This document shows positions 5,085 through 6,499 of a stretch of 6,499 nt of DNA, one piece after another. Every line of letters begins with the position of its first letter. Within the stretch, counting starts at the first letter, position 1. The position numbers were made by a program, and so were the translations under genes. The stretch is from Gammaproteobacteria bacterium. GTDB taxonomy: Bacteria; Pseudomonadota; Gammaproteobacteria; Steroidobacterales; Steroidobacteraceae. The notes beneath the pieces were generated by a model. That model saw only the letters and a list, made by a program, of their open reading frames with translations. It was not told the DNA's origin and made no database searches. The stretch covers positions 1 to 6,499 of the forward strand of contig JASHTN010000154.1 in assembly GCA_030040525.1 (NCBI GenBank). Reading direction: 5' to 3'.

Positions 5085-6037
5085 GCGATCCGCGTCGACG
5101 TGAGCACTTCCTCAAGCACCGCCATGCGCACGGCGACGCCGTTACGGACCTGGTCGCGGATCGCCGATTGCGGCCCGTCGGCGACCGCGGAGGCGATCTC
5201 GACGCCGCGGTTCATCGGCTGCGGATGCATCACGATGGCCTCCGGGTTGGCGAGCGCCAGGCGCTCGGGCGTCAGCCCCCAGGCGGCGAAGTACTGCTCG
5301 CCGTCCGGGAGGTCCGCCGAGCCGAATCGCTCCTTCTGGATGCGCAGCATCATGACGACGTCCGCGCGGCGCAGCCCGGGTGCGAGCTGCGTGTGGCGCG
5401 CGCAGCCGGCGAACTCTGCCGCGTCCGGCATCAGGGCCGGCGGGGCGACGATCCTCAGGTCGCCGACACCGAGCGTGCGGAACGCATGCCAGGCTGAGCG
5501 TGCGACACGCGAGTGGCGGATGTCGCCCACGATCGCGATCGCGAGCCCCGCGAAGCGCCCCTTGCGCTGGCGCACCGTGAGCGCATCCAGCAGCCCCTGG
5601 GTCGGGTGTGAGAGGTGCGCTTCCCCCGCCGACAGCACGCTCACATGAGGCGCCACATGCGCGGCGACCAGCCCCGCCACGCCGGCCTCGGCGTCGCGGA
5701 TCACGAAGGCGTCCACGTGCAGCGACTCGAGCGTGTACACCGTATCGAGCATGCTCTCGCCCTTGACGCGCGAGGACAGCTGCACCTCGAGATTCACGAC
5801 CTGGGCACCCAGGCGCTTGGCGGCGAGCTCGAACGACACGCGCGTGCGCGTCGACGGCTCGGTGAACAGGTTGGCGACGGTGAATCCCGCGAGCGTCCGG
5901 CTCGCCGGCGGCCTGGCGCCGAGCGGCGTGACGAACTGTTGCGCGCGCTCGAGCAGTTGCTCGAGCTTCTCGCGCGGCAGGCCATCGAGCGTCAGCAGGT
6001 GGCGCAGCGAGCCGTCCGGCCGCAGCTGCTCGGTCAT
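5081..6037 (-). CDS. pyrB: Aspartate carbamoyltransferase catalytic chain PyrB
   Basis: A 318-residue enzyme that joins carbamoyl phosphate and L-aspartate to give N-carbamoyl-L-aspartate, the committed step of pyrimidine synthesis, as a cytoplasmic trimer. The carbamoyl-phosphate site is clear: FTEPSTRTRVSFE (58-70), SSRVKGES with the catalytic Lys92, and HPTQ (144-147). The aspartate side shows GDIRHSRVARS (171-181), MMLRIQKER (229-237) and HPQPMNRGVEI (271-281). The last is usually HPGP in the nearest family members, and AGEAHLSHPTQ carries GEA where AGDG is common, both minor departures. The start ATG overlaps the ruvX stop by four bases, with GAGGGGG just upstream; the stop overlaps the next start in the same way. 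No pyrI regulatory chain and no pyrC' partner are adjacent, although the sequence looks nearer to Pseudomonas-type PyrB than to the E. coli enzyme. Confidence 0.96.
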   Translation of the reverse strand: MTEQLRPDGSLRHLLTLDGLPREKLEQLLERAQQFVTPLGARPPASRTLAGFTVANLFTEPSTRTRVSFELAAKRLGAQVVNLEVQLSSRVKGESMLDTVYTLESLHVDAFVIRDAEAGVAGLVAAHVAPHVSVLSAGEAHLSHPTQGLLDALTVRQRKGRFAGLAIAIVGDIRHSRVARSAWHAFRTLGVGDLRIVAPPALMPDAAEFAGCARHTQLAPGLRRADVVMMLRIQKERFGSADLPDGEQYFAAWGLTPERLALANPEAIVMHPQPMNRGVEIASAVADGPQSAIRDQVRNGVAVRMAVLEEVLTSTRIA

Positions 6038-6499
6038 CGCACCCCCTCGTCGCGCCGCCTGCCGGCCGGATTGCGGCCGCCGGCGGCTCCCTCGCCGGCG
6101 AGCCAGCGCCCGAGAATCACCGCGGCGGCCGTGCTGTCAATATCGTGCTTGCCGAGGCGCCGGCGGCGTGCACCGCTCGCGCGCCGCTCCTTGAGCTGCG
6201 CGCTCGCCTCGAGCGAGGAATAGCGCTCATCGACCAGGTGAACGGGCAGTGCGAAACGGCGTTCGAGCTCGGCGGCAAAGGCGCGCGCGGCTGCCGTGAG
6301 CGACCCGACGCTGCCGTCGGCATTATACGGGGCCCCCACCACCAGTACCGCCGGCGCGAGCGCGTGCACGGCGCGCGCGATGGCGTTCCAGTCGGGGCCC
6401 GAGGGACCTGCGGCGGCGGCACCCTGTGGCGCGGCGCTGCGCGTCAGCGTATCGCCTACGGCGATGCCAATGCGCTTGAGTCCGAAATCGAAGGCGAGA
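6034..6499 (-). CDS. ruvX: RuvX/YqgF family Holliday-junction-resolvase-like nuclease (5' end missing)
   Basis: About 155 residues are visible; the first few lie beyond the right edge, since the sequence enters at LAFDFGLKRIGIAVGD, normally only a few residues from the N-terminus. This RNase H-fold family is known as a putative Holliday junction resolvase and as the 16S rRNA 5'-end processing factor YqgF. The acidic active-site residues are in place: Asp in FDFG, Glu in VDERYSSLEA, and Asp in HDIDSTAAAVIL. Between them is the core strand APAVLVVGAPYNADGS. An insertion of Ala/Gly/Pro (AAAAGPSGPDW) sits after strand two, and the C-terminus has an extra basic tail (GGRNPAGRRRDEGVR). The reading frame continues upstream of the internal GTG at 6369 and the conserved N-terminus lies there, so that GTG is not the start. 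The stop overlaps the pyrB start by four bases. Confidence 0.94.
   Translation of the reverse strand, partial: LAFDFGLKRIGIAVGDTLTRSAAPQGAAAAGPSGPDWNAIARAVHALAPAVLVVGAPYNADGSVGSLTAAARAFAAELERRFALPVHLVDERYSSLEASAQLKERRASGARRRRLGKHDIDSTAAAVILGRWLAGEGAAGGRNPAGRRRDEGVR
6042..6048 (-). promoter_or_regulatory. Ribosome binding site of pyrB
   Basis: On the minus strand GAGGGGG ends 4 bases before the pyrB ATG, with its GAGG core at spacing 7. It lies within the end of ruvX and supports the ATG at 6037. Confidence 0.6.

Noticed and set aside
4150..5115. A 321-codon minus-strand frame covering the pyrK-like gene in another phase
   Set aside because: The PyrK frame has all cofactor motifs. This one is an Arg/Ala/His-rich shadow.
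4683..5648. A 321-codon plus-strand frame opposite pyrK and pyrB
   Set aside because: Antisense of two well-identified enzymes, with no motif and no ribosome binding site of note.
6367..6369. GTG at 6369 as the start of ruvX
   Set aside because: The conserved catalytic N-terminus (FDFGLKRIGIAVGD) is encoded upstream in the same open frame up to the window edge.
1..6499. Mobile element, CRISPR array, tRNA or rRNA
   Set aside because: No transposase, integrase, evenly spaced repeats or tRNA-like fold was seen. The window is almost entirely explained by eight protein-coding genes of uniform GC-rich character.

Overview
The window is GC-rich and fully coding. It looks like a chromosomal segment of a proteobacterium, most likely a gammaproteobacterium. 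The reasons are the protein families present and the gene order: twitching-motility ATPase genes (pilT, pilU) near a convergent ruvX-pyrB cluster. From memory, the same neighbourhood exists in Pseudomonas aeruginosa (pilT-pilU, then pyrC'-pyrB-pyrR-ruvX on the facing strand). The genus cannot be named from the sequence. There is no sign of a mobile element, phage, CRISPR array, tRNA or rRNA.

Plus strand, 1-2806: a type IV pilus retraction-ATPase cluster. It holds the 3' end of pilT (stop at 383), a pilU-type ATPase (489-1643), and a second pilU-type ATPase (1643-2806). The last two overlap by one base (TGATG), so they are probably translationally coupled. Most relatives have only pilT plus one pilU. 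The third ATPase, with an N-terminal extension and its own sequence divergence, is the most distinctive feature here.

Minus strand, 6499 down to 2719: a compact run ruvX -> pyrB -> pyrK-like -> small secreted protein -> lipoprotein. ruvX/pyrB and pyrB/pyrK each overlap by 4 bases (ATGA). The first three genes encode a Holliday-junction-resolvase-like/rRNA-processing nuclease, aspartate carbamoyltransferase, and an FAD/[2Fe-2S] electron-transfer protein of the dihydroorotate dehydrogenase PyrK family. Neither pyrR nor pyrC, the usual Pseudomonas neighbours, is present; the pyrK-like gene sits where pyrC' would be. The last two genes encode unrecognised exported proteins, one with a Sec signal peptide and one with a lipobox. 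They lie 22 bases apart and probably ride on the same transcript.

The two gene blocks converge. The lipoprotein reading frame runs 88 bases into the antisense of the third ATPase gene, and no intrinsic terminator with a U-tract is visible between them. No stretch longer than about 105 bases lacks a gene.
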